Shown here: positions 17,136-26,702 of the stretch, in pieces
How the letters are laid out: each line of letters begins with the position of its first letter
Numbering within the stretch: position 1 is the first letter of the stretch
DNA from: Cryobacterium sp. MP_M3
GTDB lineage: Bacteria > Actinomycetota > Actinomycetes > Actinomycetales > Microbacteriaceae
Reading direction: 5' to 3'
NCBI RefSeq assembly: GCF_015752155.1
Contig: NZ_JADOVI010000002.1
Span: forward strand, 1-64,000
Length of the DNA: 64,000 nt
Notes under the pieces: model-generated
The model's input: only the letters and a program-made list of their open reading frames with translations
Databases searched by the model: none
What the model was told of the DNA's origin: nothing
Made by a program: the position numbers and the translations under genes

Positions 17136-17552
17136 ATGATCACAATGAACGCGAACCAACACCAGTCCAACGGCTCGACCCGTCTGGCCTACATCCTCGG
17201 TGTGCCCCTGGCCGAGGACGTGGTGCGCCAATGGCCGCAGATGGGCGAGATCGTGCGTACCCGCGAGCTCATCGGGAGTGTCGAGGGCAACTTTCCCGAG
17301 CTCACGCTCGAAGTCGGGAGACGCCTGCGCCTCCCCGATGTCGTGGTGGTCGAATGGACGTGCAACTACGGCGACGGACGACTCTTCCGTAACGTGACAA
17401 TCGGCGAGCTCGAGGACGGCACGGCCGTGCGGGTCACCGACTACTGGGGCGAGCCGACCGACACCCCACAGTGGCGCACGTCACTGACCGACCGGCTCGA
17501 CATGCCCGGTGACGGCATTTGGAAGGACAACGCCCACCTCAGCCACCATTAG
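17136..17552 (+). CDS. SnoaL/NTF2-like protein
   Basis: The 138-residue protein has an NTF2-like sheet pattern: VVVVEWTCNYGDGRLFRNVT, then GTAVRVTDYWGEP. No catalytic residue can be assigned. It is divergent from the FMN reductase and convergent with the LysR gene. The start may be ATG 17136 or the ATG at 17145. It is the second NTF2-like protein in this small redox cluster. Confidence 0.75.
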   Translation: MITMNANQHQSNGSTRLAYILGVPLAEDVVRQWPQMGEIVRTRELIGSVEGNFPELTLEVGRRLRLPDVVVVEWTCNYGDGRLFRNVTIGELEDGTAVRVTDYWGEPTDTPQWRTSLTDRLDMPGDGIWKDNAHLSHH

Positions 17553-17571
17553 CACGAACAACCGGGCGGCG

Positions 17572-18462
17572 TCAGCCTGCTGTGTCCTTGCCAGGGAGGG
17601 CGAGGTCGACGAAGGCGCGCACCGCCGCCGAGACCCGCCTGCTGCGGGACGCCGCCAGGTAGACGGTGAACTCCGGCACGTTCGCGACCGGGAGCCGCCG
17701 CACGCCGTGGGCGTCGCGCGCGGCGAACTGCGGCAGCAGGGCGACGCCGAGGCCGTTGGCGACATACTCGGCGGCGGTGCCGATGTCCGAAACCTCGATC
17801 ATCACCCTCCGTTCGACGCCGGCCACGGTGAATGCGTCGTCGACGATCCCGCGGCTGGCATAGCCGGGCGGGAGGTCGATGAACTCCTCCTGGGCGAGAC
17901 CGTCGAGTTCGACCGGGCCGGCGGAGACGAACCGGTGGCTATCCGGCACGACCAGCACCATCGGCGACGACGCGATCGGCCGGGAGATCAGCGCCCCCGG
18001 CACCGGTCCGCTCAGGGCGAGGAAGGCCAGGTCGAGCTCGCCGGAGGCCAGGTCGTCGACCAGCCCGGCCGACCCGCGCCGGGCGGCACGCAGGCGCACG
18101 CCGACACCCGGATGCCCGGTGCGGAACAGGCCGAGCAGCCCGGGGACGTCGACCAGGGTGACCGAGGTCATCAGCCCGATCACGATCGACCCCGTGATGG
18201 CGTGCGTGGTCTGCTGGGCGGCGTCGCGCACCTCGTTCACGGCGTCGAGCGCCTCCCGCACCTTGGGCAGGAGCAGGTCGCCCGTGGAGGTGAGCCGGAT
18301 CTGCCGGCGGCTGCGGTCGAAGAGCTCGACGCCGAGTTCGCTCTCGAGCGACCTCACCCCGGCCGACACGGCGGACTGGGCGATGGTGAGCCGGTCGGCG
18401 GCGCGAGTGAAGTTCAGTTCGGCGGCGACGGCGCTGAAGAATTCGAGCTGGCGGAGGTCCAT
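17572..18462 (-). CDS. LysR family regulator, AlsR-like
   Basis: The 296-residue protein begins with a LysR helix-turn-helix ([39 protein letters not shown]). An effector domain of two alpha/beta lobes follows ([29 protein letters not shown]). It is divergent from acetolactate synthase and decarboxylase genes, the same layout as alsR-alsSD in Bacillus, where AlsR activates acetoin synthesis in response to acetate or low pH. The AlsR-like role comes from context. I could not point to a clear T-N11-A box in the 115-base gap. Confidence 0.88.
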   Translation of the reverse strand: MDLRQLEFFSAVAAELNFTRAADRLTIAQSAVSAGVRSLESELGVELFDRSRRQIRLTSTGDLLLPKVREALDAVNEVRDAAQQTTHAITGSIVIGLMTSVTLVDVPGLLGLFRTGHPGVGVRLRAARRGSAGLVDDLASGELDLAFLALSGPVPGALISRPIASSPMVLVVPDSHRFVSAGPVELDGLAQEEFIDLPPGYASRGIVDDAFTVAGVERRVMIEVSDIGTAAEYVANGLGVALLPQFAARDAHGVRRLPVANVPEFTVYLAASRSRRVSAAVRAFVDLALPGKDTAG

Positions 18463-18577
18463 CCGTCAATCATCTCATTCCCAGATTGGTGGCATCCGTC
18501 ATCGGCGTTGTTTCGTATCGGTCGGCGAGGGACGATTGATGCAGGCACCGGACTCTCGGTGCCGGGAGGCAGGCATC

Positions 18578-20329
18578 ATGACGAACCCATCCGTACGCAA
18601 CGACGAGGCGACGGATGCCGCGCACGCGCCGGCAGACCCGGTCACGTCCTACGGCGCCGGCACCGCTGCCCTGGCGCGCCGCTCCGCCGACCGGGTCGTC
18701 GAGTGCCTCACCGCCTACGGGGTCAAGTGGGTGTTCGGGGTTCCCGGCGCCAAGATCGACCCGGTCTACGACTCACTCGTCGACGACGGCCCGGAGCTGA
18801 TCGTCTGCCGGCACGAACAGAACGCCGCGTTCATGGCCGCGGCGGTCGGCCGCCTGAGCGGCCACCCCGGCGTCGTGCTCGTCACGAGCGGCCCGGGCAC
18901 CTCCAACCTGGCGACCGGCCTGCTCACCGCGACGACCGAGGGGGACCCGATGGTCGCCCTCTGCGGTGCCGTCTCCCGCGCCGACCGCCTCAAGCGCACC
19001 CACCAGTCGATGGACGCCGTCGGCATGCTCTCCGCCGTGACGAAATCCGCCGGTGAGGTCAGCGTCGCGGACAACGTGCCGGAGGCCATCGCCAATGCCT
19101 TCCGGCAGGCGACCCAGGAGCCCAAGGGCGCCGCCGCGGTCGTGCTGCCCTACGACGTGCTCGTCGACTCGACCATGGTGACGATGAAGAACCCGCACTG
19201 GGTGCCGCAACTGGGCGCCGCCCCGGCCGAGAGCGTGCAGCGCGCCGCGGCACTGCTGCAGAACGCGACCTTCCCGGTCATCCTCGCCGGCGCGCGCTCG
19301 GGCTCCGACCGCGCCACCGCGGCCGTGCGCCGGCTGCTCGGCGTGGCCGGCCTGCCCGTGGTCGAGACCTTCCAGGCCGCGGGGGTCATCTCGCACGAGC
19401 TCGAAGAGCACTACCTGGGCCGGGTGGGCCTGTTCCGCAACCAGCCGGGGGACATCCTGCTGCACAAGGCCGATGTGATCCTGGCCGTCGGCTACGACTT
19501 CGTCGAGTACGAACCGTCGAAGTGGAACAAGGACCACCAGCGCGTGATCATCCACCTCGACGAGCTCGCGGCCGACCTCGACGACTACTACCGCCCGACC
19601 GTCGAGCTCCGCGGGGATGTCGCCGAGACCCTCGACGCGCTCGCTCGCCAGATCGACGGGCTCAGCCTGCCCGCGGCGGCGGCCGCCGTGGTCGCCGAGC
19701 AGCGCTCTCGCCTCGCGCAGGCCGACCAGGCGACCGGCCACGACGAAACCGAGGGCGTGCACCCGGCCGACCTCACCCTGATGATGCGGGAGCTGCTGCC
19801 CGACAACACCACGGTGCTCTGCGACGTCGGCTCGCACTACATCTACATGGCCAGGCACTTCCGCACCTACCACCCGCGCACCCTGCTGTTCTCGAACGGG
19901 CAGCAGACCCTCGGAGTCGCCCTGCCCTGGGCGATCGCGGCCACCCTCGTGCGGCCGGGCACCCCGGTGGTGTCCGTGTCGGGCGACGGCGGCTTCCTCT
20001 ACTCCGCGATGGAACTCGAGACGGCCGTGCGGCTCGGGTCGACCTTCACGCACGTGATCTTCAACGATGGAAGCTACGACATGGTGGCGTTCCAGCAGCA
20101 GGGCAAGTACGGTCGCACCTCCGGGGTCCAGCTGGGCGACTACGACGTGGTCGGCTACGCCGAATCGTTCGGCGCGCACGGCTACCAGGTGACCCACCTC
20201 GCCGACTTCGCCGCCGTGCTGGCCACGGCCATGGCCGAGCCGGGCCCGAGCATCATCGACGTGCGGGTCGACTACCGCAACAATAGAGACGAACTGATGG
20301 CCGACCTGGAAAGCGATGTGCTGCAATGA
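18578..20329 (+). CDS. alsS: Acetolactate synthase, catabolic type
   Basis: The 583-residue protein joins two pyruvates to 2-acetolactate using thiamine diphosphate. The catalytic glutamate lies in [12 protein letters not shown] (Glu80). The diphosphate-binding motif is [17 protein letters not shown], continuing to [10 protein letters not shown]. It lacks any regulatory-subunit gene next to it and is instead followed, with 4-base overlap, by acetolactate decarboxylase. That supports the catabolic AlsS type rather than IlvB. The start is the ATG at 18578 behind GGGAGG; the open frame extends upstream, but that part lies over the LysR gene. Confidence 0.93.
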   Translation: MTNPSVRNDEATDAAHAPADPVTSYGAGTAALARRSADRVVECLTAYGVKWVFGVPGAKIDPVYDSLVDDGPELIVCRHEQNAAFMAAAVGRLSGHPGVVLVTSGPGTSNLATGLLTATTEGDPMVALCGAVSRADRLKRTHQSMDAVGMLSAVTKSAGEVSVADNVPEAIANAFRQATQEPKGAAAVVLPYDVLVDSTMVTMKNPHWVPQLGAAPAESVQRAAALLQNATFPVILAGARSGSDRATAAVRRLLGVAGLPVVETFQAAGVISHELEEHYLGRVGLFRNQPGDILLHKADVILAVGYDFVEYEPSKWNKDHQRVIIHLDELAADLDDYYRPTVELRGDVAETLDALARQIDGLSLPAAAAAVVAEQRSRLAQADQATGHDETEGVHPADLTLMMRELLPDNTTVLCDVGSHYIYMARHFRTYHPRTLLFSNGQQTLGVALPWAIAATLVRPGTPVVSVSGDGGFLYSAMELETAVRLGSTFTHVIFNDGSYDMVAFQQQGKYGRTSGVQLGDYDVVGYAESFGAHGYQVTHLADFAAVLATAMAEPGPSIIDVRVDYRNNRDELMADLESDVLQ

Positions 20330-21057
20330 GTGAGATGACCGTGTCCCGGCACGAGATTTTCCAGACGAGCCTGATGAGCGCCCTGCTCGACGGCGTGTAC
20401 GAGGGTGAGATGACCGTGCGCGACCTGCTCGGCCATGGCAGCTTCGGCATCGGCACCTTCAACGGCCTCGACGGCGAAATGCTCATCGTCGACGGCAGCT
20501 GCTACCAGTTGCGCGCCGACGGCGGCGTGTCGAAGGCCGACCTCGGCGCCCACACCCCGTACGCGGTCGTCACCAACTTCGTGCCGCACATCGAGAGCGA
20601 GCTGCCGCCCGGCGTGCTGCGCGCCGAGGCCTCCGACGTGATCGACCGGATGACGGCATCCGAGAACTACATGTACGCGCTGCGCATCGACGGCGACTTC
20701 GAGTGGATCCGGATGCGCACCGTCGTCAAGCAGCAGAAACCCTACCGGCCGATGGTCGAGGCGACCGACGAGGACGCCATCGTCGAGCTGCATGACGTCA
20801 CCGGCGTCGTCGTCGGCTTCCGCACCCCGCTCTACGAGCAGGGCATCGGCGTGCCCGGCTGTCACGCGCACTTCATCACCGACGATCGCACGGCGGGCGG
20901 GCATGTGCTCGACTTCAAGCTGCGCTCCGGGCGCGCCGCGCTGTGCCTCGGCACCGACCTGCGGCTGCAGCTGCCGCTGACGGATGCCTTCCGCGACGCC
21001 AATCTCGCACCGGAAGACCTCGCCAGGCAGCTGCTCAAGACCGAGTCGCACGCCTAG
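20326..21057 (+). CDS. alsD: Alpha-acetolactate decarboxylase
   Basis: The 243-residue protein decarboxylates 2-acetolactate to acetoin. The zinc-binding histidines lie in [19 protein letters not shown], and the N-terminal part has the usual [16 protein letters not shown] and [10 protein letters not shown] motifs. It is translationally coupled to alsS (ATGA overlap). Together they form an acetoin pathway that uses up pyruvate and protons in overflow metabolism. Confidence 0.94.
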   Translation: MSEMTVSRHEIFQTSLMSALLDGVYEGEMTVRDLLGHGSFGIGTFNGLDGEMLIVDGSCYQLRADGGVSKADLGAHTPYAVVTNFVPHIESELPPGVLRAEASDVIDRMTASENYMYALRIDGDFEWIRMRTVVKQQKPYRPMVEATDEDAIVELHDVTGVVVGFRTPLYEQGIGVPGCHAHFITDDRTAGGHVLDFKLRSGRAALCLGTDLRLQLPLTDAFRDANLAPEDLARQLLKTESHA

Positions 21058-21089
21058 CGGCCGAACCGCGGCGCTCAGCCGGGCTGCGC

Positions 21090-21584
21090 TCAGCCGGGTG
21101 GCCGGAGCGGCGCGAGCGGGAGCGTGGCGAGCACCGCCCGGCCGGCCGGCCGGGACCGGGGCGCCATGTCGACCAGGGCGATCTGGGTCAGTTCGAATTC
21201 GTCACCCTGGTGCACCCGCCCGGCGCGCTTGACCGTGACGTGGGCCCGGAAGCCCGGCCCGGTGAAGGCCGGTTCGTCCGGCGCCGCGGCGAGCGGACGA
21301 ACGGCGTCGACCAGGGTGCGGTGCAGCCCGGCCAGGGCCGGGTTCGGGGCGATCAGGGTCACCGGGATGTTCTCCCGCCGCCCGAACAAGTCGTCCTCGG
21401 CGGCGGTGACCGAGAGCACGGTCTGGCCGGCGGTGGCGGCGGCGATCGCGTCCGCGATCTCGGCGGCCGGGGCATCCGTGTGGAACGGCGGCAACACGGT
21501 GATGTGCGGCGGCCAATCCGGCACGAGAAAGCTGTCGCCGGTGCGGAGTGGGACGAGCGGGAGAACGACGACGAGGCGGGTCAT
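21090..21584 (-). CDS. 2'-5' RNA ligase / 2H phosphoesterase family protein
   Basis: The 164-residue protein has the two HxT/S-type motifs that define the 2H phosphoesterase superfamily: PPHITVLPPF at about 25-34 and FRAHVTVKRAG at about 112-122. Members open 2',3'-cyclic phosphates or ligate RNA ends. It ends 33 bases from the convergent alsD gene. A specific substrate cannot be inferred. Confidence 0.8.
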   Translation of the reverse strand: MTRLVVVLPLVPLRTGDSFLVPDWPPHITVLPPFHTDAPAAEIADAIAAATAGQTVLSVTAAEDDLFGRRENIPVTLIAPNPALAGLHRTLVDAVRPLAAAPDEPAFTGPGFRAHVTVKRAGRVHQGDEFELTQIALVDMAPRSRPAGRAVLATLPLAPLRPPG

Positions 21585-21658
21585 CCGCCGAGTCTAGGCC
21601 GCACGCGAACCAGCGAACGGCCGGGCGGGCGACGGCCGGTGTCCGCCGCTGCCGGACG

Positions 21659-22459
21659 TCAGCTGGCCCCGAGGGGCCCGGTTAGCAGGTCAGAGCCAAG
21701 CAGTTCAGAGCCGAGCAGCTCTGAGCCGAGCAGATCCGCGGCGCTCGAATCCGCGCCGATCCGCTCGAATCGGGTGTGGCCGGCGAGCATCGGCCCGGCG
21801 GCCGGTCCGCAGGCGAACAGCAGATCGGCGGCCGCGAGGTGCGGCACGAAGTCGCCGGTCGGCTGCGGATAGACCGGCTCGGTGAAGACCTGTTCGAAGA
21901 CCGGAATCCCCGTCCGTTCGAAGCCCGACCAATCGATGTGATGGGTGGTGGACGTGCTCGTGAGGTGGGCGTCGCCGCCGGCACCCTGCACCAGGTCGAG
22001 GAGCCGTTGCTCGCGATCCCCGGAGTGCGGGAGGTCCCGGGCCCGCACGATCCGCACGTCGGCGGCCAGGTAGCGGCAGAGGGTCTCGATGAGGTCCAGA
22101 TTGAGGTCCACGAGCATCGTGTGGCGTCGCGCGTAGATGTTCTCGATGAGCGGGAAGACCTCGCCGAAGAACGGCGTGTCCCCGTAGTGCGTGCGCAGGA
22201 AACGCAGGTGATCGGAGCGCCAGTCAAGGCTCTCCGCGATGCGGGCGTCCTTTAGAACCTGACGGTCACCGGTGCTCTGCACCGGAACGCTGAGCCATTC
22301 CGGCTTTCCCGCGCGGGTGCGGAACAGCTGGCGGGCATGGAATTCCTTCCGGGTGAACTGCACGCTGTCGTAGGCGACGAAGACATCGCTGGCCAGGACC
22401 TTGGCCAACAGCTTCGACCAGGGCATGAAATTCGGTTGGTGCACCGAGACGGTAGGCAT
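21659..22459 (-). CDS. WbqC-like family protein
   Basis: The 266-residue protein begins with VSVHQPNFMPWSKLLAKVL, followed by VFVAYDSVQFTRKEFHARQ, the signature of WbqC-like proteins found in polysaccharide loci. Their activity is unproven, though amide-bond formation on sugars has been suggested. Its start overlaps the PIG-L stop by one base (TGATG), so the two are coupled. The C-terminus ends in an odd LLGSE repeat encoded by 15-bp units, which relatives would not be expected to need. Confidence 0.8.
   Translation of the reverse strand: MPTVSVHQPNFMPWSKLLAKVLASDVFVAYDSVQFTRKEFHARQLFRTRAGKPEWLSVPVQSTGDRQVLKDARIAESLDWRSDHLRFLRTHYGDTPFFGEVFPLIENIYARRHTMLVDLNLDLIETLCRYLAADVRIVRARDLPHSGDREQRLLDLVQGAGGDAHLTSTSTTHHIDWSGFERTGIPVFEQVFTEPVYPQPTGDFVPHLAAADLLFACGPAAGPMLAGHTRFERIGADSSAADLLGSELLGSELLGSDLLTGPLGAS
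21684..21728. repeat. 15-bp tandem repeat encoding LLGSE at the WbqC C-terminus
   Basis: Three 15-bp units begin with AGCAG at 21684, 21699 and 21714, and a partial fourth begins at 21729. On the minus strand they encode LLGSE, LLGSE and LLGSD. Units are in frame, so slippage would change only tail length. Confidence 0.75.
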
Positions 22460-23208
22460 CAGAAAACCGCCCTCAGAGTCATGAATCCTTCGGCGCTGTC
22501 CGTAGTGATCTCCCGGCCGCGCAGCCGAGTTTGCAGCTCCAGGCCCTCCGGGCTGCCGTGGAACAGCGGGTCGCGCATCTGGGACGCGTGCGTGCGCAGG
22601 GCGTCCAGCTTCTGGGGAAGATAGTCCGTGATATCGACGAAGAAGTCGGGGTGGAATCGTTCATGGTCGGGGGCCCAGAACAGGCTCGTGTTGTCATAGG
22701 CAAGCACGAGCGGAACGAAATGGCGCGAGCACCGGGGGCCGGGCCGGGTTGCGGTCATGCAGGCCCGGTGCAGCGCCTCGTGGTCCTGGTTGTAGCTCGT
22801 CGCCGGGATCAGCAGCATCGTCGGCTTGATCGTCTCGATGGCGAGCCGGGCGTCGCGCTCGATCAGCCGCACCAGCTCCTTGCGTGGGACCGTGTCGAGG
22901 GCCATGTGGATGTCGTCGTCGGTGAACATCACCTCCCAGTCGTCGACCTGGAGCAGTTCCATGGCCGCGCGGCATTCCTGCAGTCGGGTGTCCGCGCTGA
23001 CCGTGAGCATGCCGGAGTCGTCGTCGTTGTCGTCGGAACCGTAGTGGTCCATCGTGCCGATCGAGCCGAACAGCACGTAGGCCTCGCCTCCCAGCGCCTT
23101 GACCTTCGCGATCGTGCCCGCGCAGCCGTAGGCCTCATCGTCGGGATGCGGAGAGATCACCAGCACCCGCTGCCGCGCCAGGAAGTCCTCGCCCGGCGTG
23201 TTTCCCAT
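22459..23208 (-). CDS. PIG-L family deacetylase
   Basis: The 249-residue protein has the zinc-binding motif VISPHPDDEAYGCAGT near residue 17 and a later His in NQDHEAL, typical of LmbE/PIG-L N-acetylglucosaminyl-type deacetylases. The distinct mycothiol amidase of the window is encoded at 48,818, so this one is probably not MshB/Mca. Its coupling with a WbqC-like gene suggests removal of an acetyl group from a sugar, then re-acylation, in glycan or glycoconjugate synthesis. Confidence 0.87.
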   Translation of the reverse strand: MGNTPGEDFLARQRVLVISPHPDDEAYGCAGTIAKVKALGGEAYVLFGSIGTMDHYGSDDNDDDSGMLTVSADTRLQECRAAMELLQVDDWEVMFTDDDIHMALDTVPRKELVRLIERDARLAIETIKPTMLLIPATSYNQDHEALHRACMTATRPGPRCSRHFVPLVLAYDNTSLFWAPDHERFHPDFFVDITDYLPQKLDALRTHASQMRDPLFHGSPEGLELQTRLRGREITTDSAEGFMTLRAVF

Positions 23209-23335
23209 TTCGTCCCCCTAGACAATTCCGGACGACGCCGTCCGGTTCGCGGTACCACTGCAGGATCCCGTTTGTCTGGATGCTAGCGGATTTCTCGCCG
23301 GTGCACACGGTGCAGCTTCCGCGCGGCGGTGGAGC

Positions 23336-24262
23336 CTAGCCCAGGTGGTCGAGGTAGCGCAGGATGATGCCCTCGCGCAGCGCCCAGGGTGACACTTCGA
23401 GCTCGGTCACGTCGAAGGCCGCCATCGCCGCGCTGAGCACGATCCCGCCGGCGACGATCTGGAACGTGCGGTCCGCGGTGATCCCGGGCAGGGCCGGGCG
23501 CGCCTCGGCCGGGATCCGGGCCAGGCGCGGCACCCAGTCCGCGAGCTGGGAACGGCCGAGCAGCATCCGTTCGCCGGAGCCGAAGCCCTCGGAGGTGGAA
23601 CCGGCCAGCCTGGCCAGGGACCGGATCGCCTTCGAGGAGCCGACCACGTGGTGCGGCGCGGGGAGCCCGGCGAAGGCGTCGACGGCATCCGCGAGCACGG
23701 CGGCCGCGTGCTTCCGGAGCGCGCTGACCTGCTCGGGCAGCGGAGGGTCGTTGTGCAGGAAGCCGATCGTGGAGCGCCCGGCGCCGAGCGGGAGCGACAC
23801 CGCGACGGTCGGGATCTCGTTGCCGCCGGCGGCGATCTCGAGCGAGCCGCCGCCGATGTCGAAGAGCAGGATGTCCCTGGCCGACCAGCCGTACCAGCGG
23901 CGCACGGCGAGGAAGGTGAGCCGGGCCTCGTCCTGGCCGGAGAGCACCTGCAGGGCGACGCCGGTCTCGCGTTCGACCCTGGCCAGCAGTTCGGCGCCGT
24001 TCGTCGCGTCGCGGAGCGCCGAGGTGGCGAAGGGGAGCAGGTCGTCGACGTGGTGGCGCCGGGCGATGCCCGCGGCGTTGCCCACGGCCTCGAGCACGGC
24101 CGTGCAGCCTTCCTCGGTGATCTCGCCCGCCGGGGTGAGGTAGCGCATCAGCCGGAGCACGGCCTTGTCGGAGGCCATCGGCACCGGTTGCGCGCCCGCG
24201 TGCGCGTCGACGACCAGCAGGTGGACGGTATTCGAACCGACGTCAAGAACTCCGAGGCGCAC
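23336..24262 (-). CDS. Ppx/GppA family exopolyphosphatase
   Basis: The 308-residue protein starts with the phosphate-1 loop [18 protein letters not shown] and has the second loop [13 protein letters not shown], both typical of the ASKHA-fold Ppx/GppA enzymes. It is the short form, without the C-terminal HD-like domain. It hydrolyses polyphosphate or pppGpp. The GTG start overlaps the end of the DUF2871 gene by 20 bases. Confidence 0.9.
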   Translation of the reverse strand: MRLGVLDVGSNTVHLLVVDAHAGAQPVPMASDKAVLRLMRYLTPAGEITEEGCTAVLEAVGNAAGIARRHHVDDLLPFATSALRDATNGAELLARVERETGVALQVLSGQDEARLTFLAVRRWYGWSARDILLFDIGGGSLEIAAGGNEIPTVAVSLPLGAGRSTIGFLHNDPPLPEQVSALRKHAAAVLADAVDAFAGLPAPHHVVGSSKAIRSLARLAGSTSEGFGSGERMLLGRSQLADWVPRLARIPAEARPALPGITADRTFQIVAGGIVLSAAMAAFDVTELEVSPWALREGIILRYLDHLG

Positions 24263-24689
24263 GCTCCGACGATAGCGCCTCGCGGGCGTGGGCCCGCACC
24301 TGTCGTCCGAGCGCGACGAAGAGGATTCCCAGCGCGGTCGTGATCAGGATGTGGCCCAGCCCCGAGATACCGGCGATCGCCGGCGACGAGGTCCCGCCGG
24401 TGACGGTGATGACGCCGTTGGCGATCATGGTCGACACGGTCACGGCGAGGCCGGCGCTGTACACCCAGAAGAAAGGGGTGAGCAGGCCGGTCGAGGACAG
24501 GTCGAACAGCTTCTCGAGGGCCAGCACCAGGAGGAAGAAAAGCATCCCGAGCGCGAGCAGGTGGGTGTGCACGAGCGAGAGCTGGCTGTCGCCCGTGAAG
24601 TCGTTCGCCTTGGTGAATTCCCGGTAGAAGAACCCGGAGGCCAGTCCCGCCACCAGGCAGGTGAGGGCGGCGTAGTACAGCTTGGTCAT
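24243..24689 (-). CDS. DUF2871 family membrane protein
   Basis: The 148-residue protein has four transmembrane helices. The first begins LYYAALTCLVAGLASGFFYR, and the second follows SLVHTHLLALGMLFFL, whose paired histidines are typical of this family. The function is unknown. It is translated with ppx through a 20-base overlap. Its upstream region contains a GGTGC repeat run. Confidence 0.8.
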   Translation of the reverse strand: MTKLYYAALTCLVAGLASGFFYREFTKANDFTGDSQLSLVHTHLLALGMLFFLLVLALEKLFDLSSTGLLTPFFWVYSAGLAVTVSTMIANGVITVTGGTSSPAIAGISGLGHILITTALGILFVALGRQVRAHAREALSSERAPRSS

Positions 24690-24702
24690 GTCGATCCTTC
24701 GT

Positions 24703-24731
24703 CGGTGCGGTGCGGTGCGGTGCGGTGCGGG
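24703..24731. repeat. Five tandem GGTGC units upstream of the DUF2871 gene
   Basis: GGTGC is repeated five times in succession between the DUF2871 start (24,689) and the ABC ATPase stop (24,744). The unit is not a multiple of three and lies outside genes, so it could vary by slippage and alter spacing in the DUF2871 promoter or leader. Confidence 0.7.
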
Positions 24732-24743
24732 CCCGTTTTCAGG

Positions 24744-25445
24744 CTACGCGGTGACGGTGTGCCGGCTCGCCCGCAGGGTGCCGTCGACCATGGTGTGCAC
24801 GGAACTCATCAGCGGCAGCAGGCGCTGGTCGTGGGTGACCAGCACGGTGGCGGTGTCGTGCTCCCTCGTCAGCCGCAAGATCAGGTCGAGGATGCTCGCG
24901 CCCCGCTCCTGGTCGAGCGCGCTCGTGGGTTCGTCGATGACCAGCGCGGTCGGCTCGTTCATCAGCGCCCGGGCGATGTTCACCCGCTGGCGCTGCCCGC
25001 CGGAGAGCTGGGCCGGCCGTTTGCCGGCCTGGTCGGCCAGGCCGACCGCATCCAGCAGCTCCAGGGCACGGATGCCCGCGGCCCGCCGCCCGCGCCGCCC
25101 GCTCGCCCGGCCGCCGAGTTCGCCCATCACCACGAGCTGGTCGGCGGCCGTGAGCGCCGGCAGCAGGTTGGACTGCTGGAAGATGATCCCCAGGCGGTCC
25201 CGGCGCAGCTCCGCCCGCTCGGACATCGACAGCGCGGTCGCGTCGACCCCGCCGATCCGCACGGTTCCGCTATCGGGGGTGATCAGCGTCGACGCGACGG
25301 CGAGCAGGCTCGATTTGCCGGAGCCGGACGGCCCGGTCACGCCGGCCACGGTGCCCTGCCGCACAGTGAAGGTGACGTGGTCGACCGCGGTGATGCGGTT
25401 CTCGCCGTCGGGGAAGGTGAGGGTGACATTGTCGAGCTGGATCAT
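24744..25445 (-). CDS. ABC transporter ATP-binding protein (MacB/LolD type)
   Basis: The 233-residue protein has Walker A GPSGSGKSS, signature LSGGQRQRVNIARAL, Walker B ALVIDEPTSALD and the H-loop VTHDQRL. This is the layout of the MacB/LolD/FtsE group. The ATG at 25445 overlaps the stop of the permease gene (ATGA). With the FtsX-like permease it forms an export or mechanotransmission ABC system. The divergent two-component system suggests it is induced by envelope stress or an antimicrobial. Confidence 0.92.
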   Translation of the reverse strand: MIQLDNVTLTFPDGENRITAVDHVTFTVRQGTVAGVTGPSGSGKSSLLAVASTLITPDSGTVRIGGVDATALSMSERAELRRDRLGIIFQQSNLLPALTAADQLVVMGELGGRASGRRGRRAAGIRALELLDAVGLADQAGKRPAQLSGGQRQRVNIARALMNEPTALVIDEPTSALDQERGASILDLILRLTREHDTATVLVTHDQRLLPLMSSVHTMVDGTLRASRHTVTA

Positions 25446-26518
25446 CGGTTGCTCCCGAGGGCGGTGAGGGGGTCGGTGGTGGTAACGGAGCGGAGGGCGA
25501 ACGCGGCGCCGGCGAGTCCGAGGACGATCATGGCGGCGGCGGGCACCACGGTGGTCAGCGGGCTGAGCACGAACGGCAGCACGGTGCCGGCGGCGGCCCC
25601 GAGGAGGGCGGTCAGGATGATGCCGACCCCGACGCCCGCGACGAGCACGAGCACCGCCTGGCCGAGCGCGTCGCGGACGAGCATCGGGTTGGAGGCGCCG
25701 AGCGCCTTGAGGATGGCCACATCCGGTTGGCGCTGGATGCTCCACACGGTGAAGAAGGCGCCGACGACGAGGGCGGAGATTCCGAACAGCATCGCCACCA
25801 TCAGCAGCAGGGACCCGATCTCGGACCGGAATGCGCCGAGCGCGGTGAGCGAGGCGAGCACCCCGGCGGAGGAGGTGCCCGTGGCGGCATCCGCGGCCGG
25901 GTAGTCGACGCCCGGGCCGGTCACCGCGAGAACGGTGGCGTAGGCGTCCGCCCGGCCGGTCGCGGCACCGATCGCCTGCCAGTCCGCCAGCTGCAGCCAC
26001 ACCACGGGAGTGTGCGAGTACCAGGTGTCGGCGGTGACCGTGTCGACGAGGTAGCGAGAACCGGCCAGCTCGACCGGGTCGCCGGCGCGCAGGGAGAGGT
26101 CCTCCGCGACGGTCTGCGGGAGGCTCAGGTGGCCGGCCCGGGTCGGGACGTCGCCGGACAGGTCCGAGCCGGATCCGGCTCCGAACACGGCGACGGCCGC
26201 CGTTCCTCCTCCGGAGGACAGCCGCAGCTGGCTGATCCCGAGCGGGCTCACCTGTTCGACCCCCTGGCGCTCGCTCCACGCCTCGGCGTCGGCGGCCGTG
26301 ACCTCGGAGTCCGAGTAACTGACCGCTGCGTCCCCCTCCGGCGCGGAGAAGACGATCCGGTCGGCGCTGAGGCCGGTGACCGCCGAGATGTTCTGGTCGG
26401 CCAGGCCGGCGGTCAGGCCGGACAGGAAGCCCACCAGCAGGGTGATCAGGGTGACGACGGTGCCGATCAGCACGAACCGTCCCCTGGCAAATCTGAGGTC
26501 ACGCCAGGCTACGAACAC
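25442..26518 (-). CDS. FtsX-like ABC transporter permease (DevC/MacB type)
   Basis: The 358-residue protein begins FVAWRDLRFARGRFVLIGT, the typical start of DevC-like permeases. It has one N-terminal membrane helix, a large external domain (about 45-235) and three C-terminal helices. I chose GTG 26518 because GAAGGAG lies 8 bases before it. A longer frame with ATG 26596 is open, but the added residues look like leader sequence. It is coupled to the ATPase and divergent from the kinase gene. Confidence 0.88.
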   Translation of the reverse strand: MFVAWRDLRFARGRFVLIGTVVTLITLLVGFLSGLTAGLADQNISAVTGLSADRIVFSAPEGDAAVSYSDSEVTAADAEAWSERQGVEQVSPLGISQLRLSSGGGTAAVAVFGAGSGSDLSGDVPTRAGHLSLPQTVAEDLSLRAGDPVELAGSRYLVDTVTADTWYSHTPVVWLQLADWQAIGAATGRADAYATVLAVTGPGVDYPAADAATGTSSAGVLASLTALGAFRSEIGSLLLMVAMLFGISALVVGAFFTVWSIQRQPDVAILKALGASNPMLVRDALGQAVLVLVAGVGVGIILTALLGAAAGTVLPFVLSPLTTVVPAAAMIVLGLAGAAFALRSVTTTDPLTALGSNR

Positions 26519-26702
26519 GAAAAGGGCTCCTTCGTCGGGATGAGCGTCCGGACTGCCGGACAGGTCAACTCTCGCCCGGGCGGCGCTCGCCGTCATCGTG
26601 CGGGTTGACCGTCTTCTCCGGCCCGAAGGAGGAAGATCCTTTCCACCTTTCGACGGATGCCGGCCGGGCCGGCTCGGCGTAGCCTGAGGGAGTGATCTCA
26701 GC

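Noticed and set aside
17509..18577. Long plus-strand frames running into alsS
   Set aside because: The part before 18578 lies antisense to the LysR gene. Synthase homology and the ribosome-binding site begin at 18578.
24288..25904. 538-residue plus-strand frame over DUF2871 and ABC genes
   Set aside because: It covers parts of three real minus-strand genes and has the His/Gly/Arg-rich look of a shadow frame.
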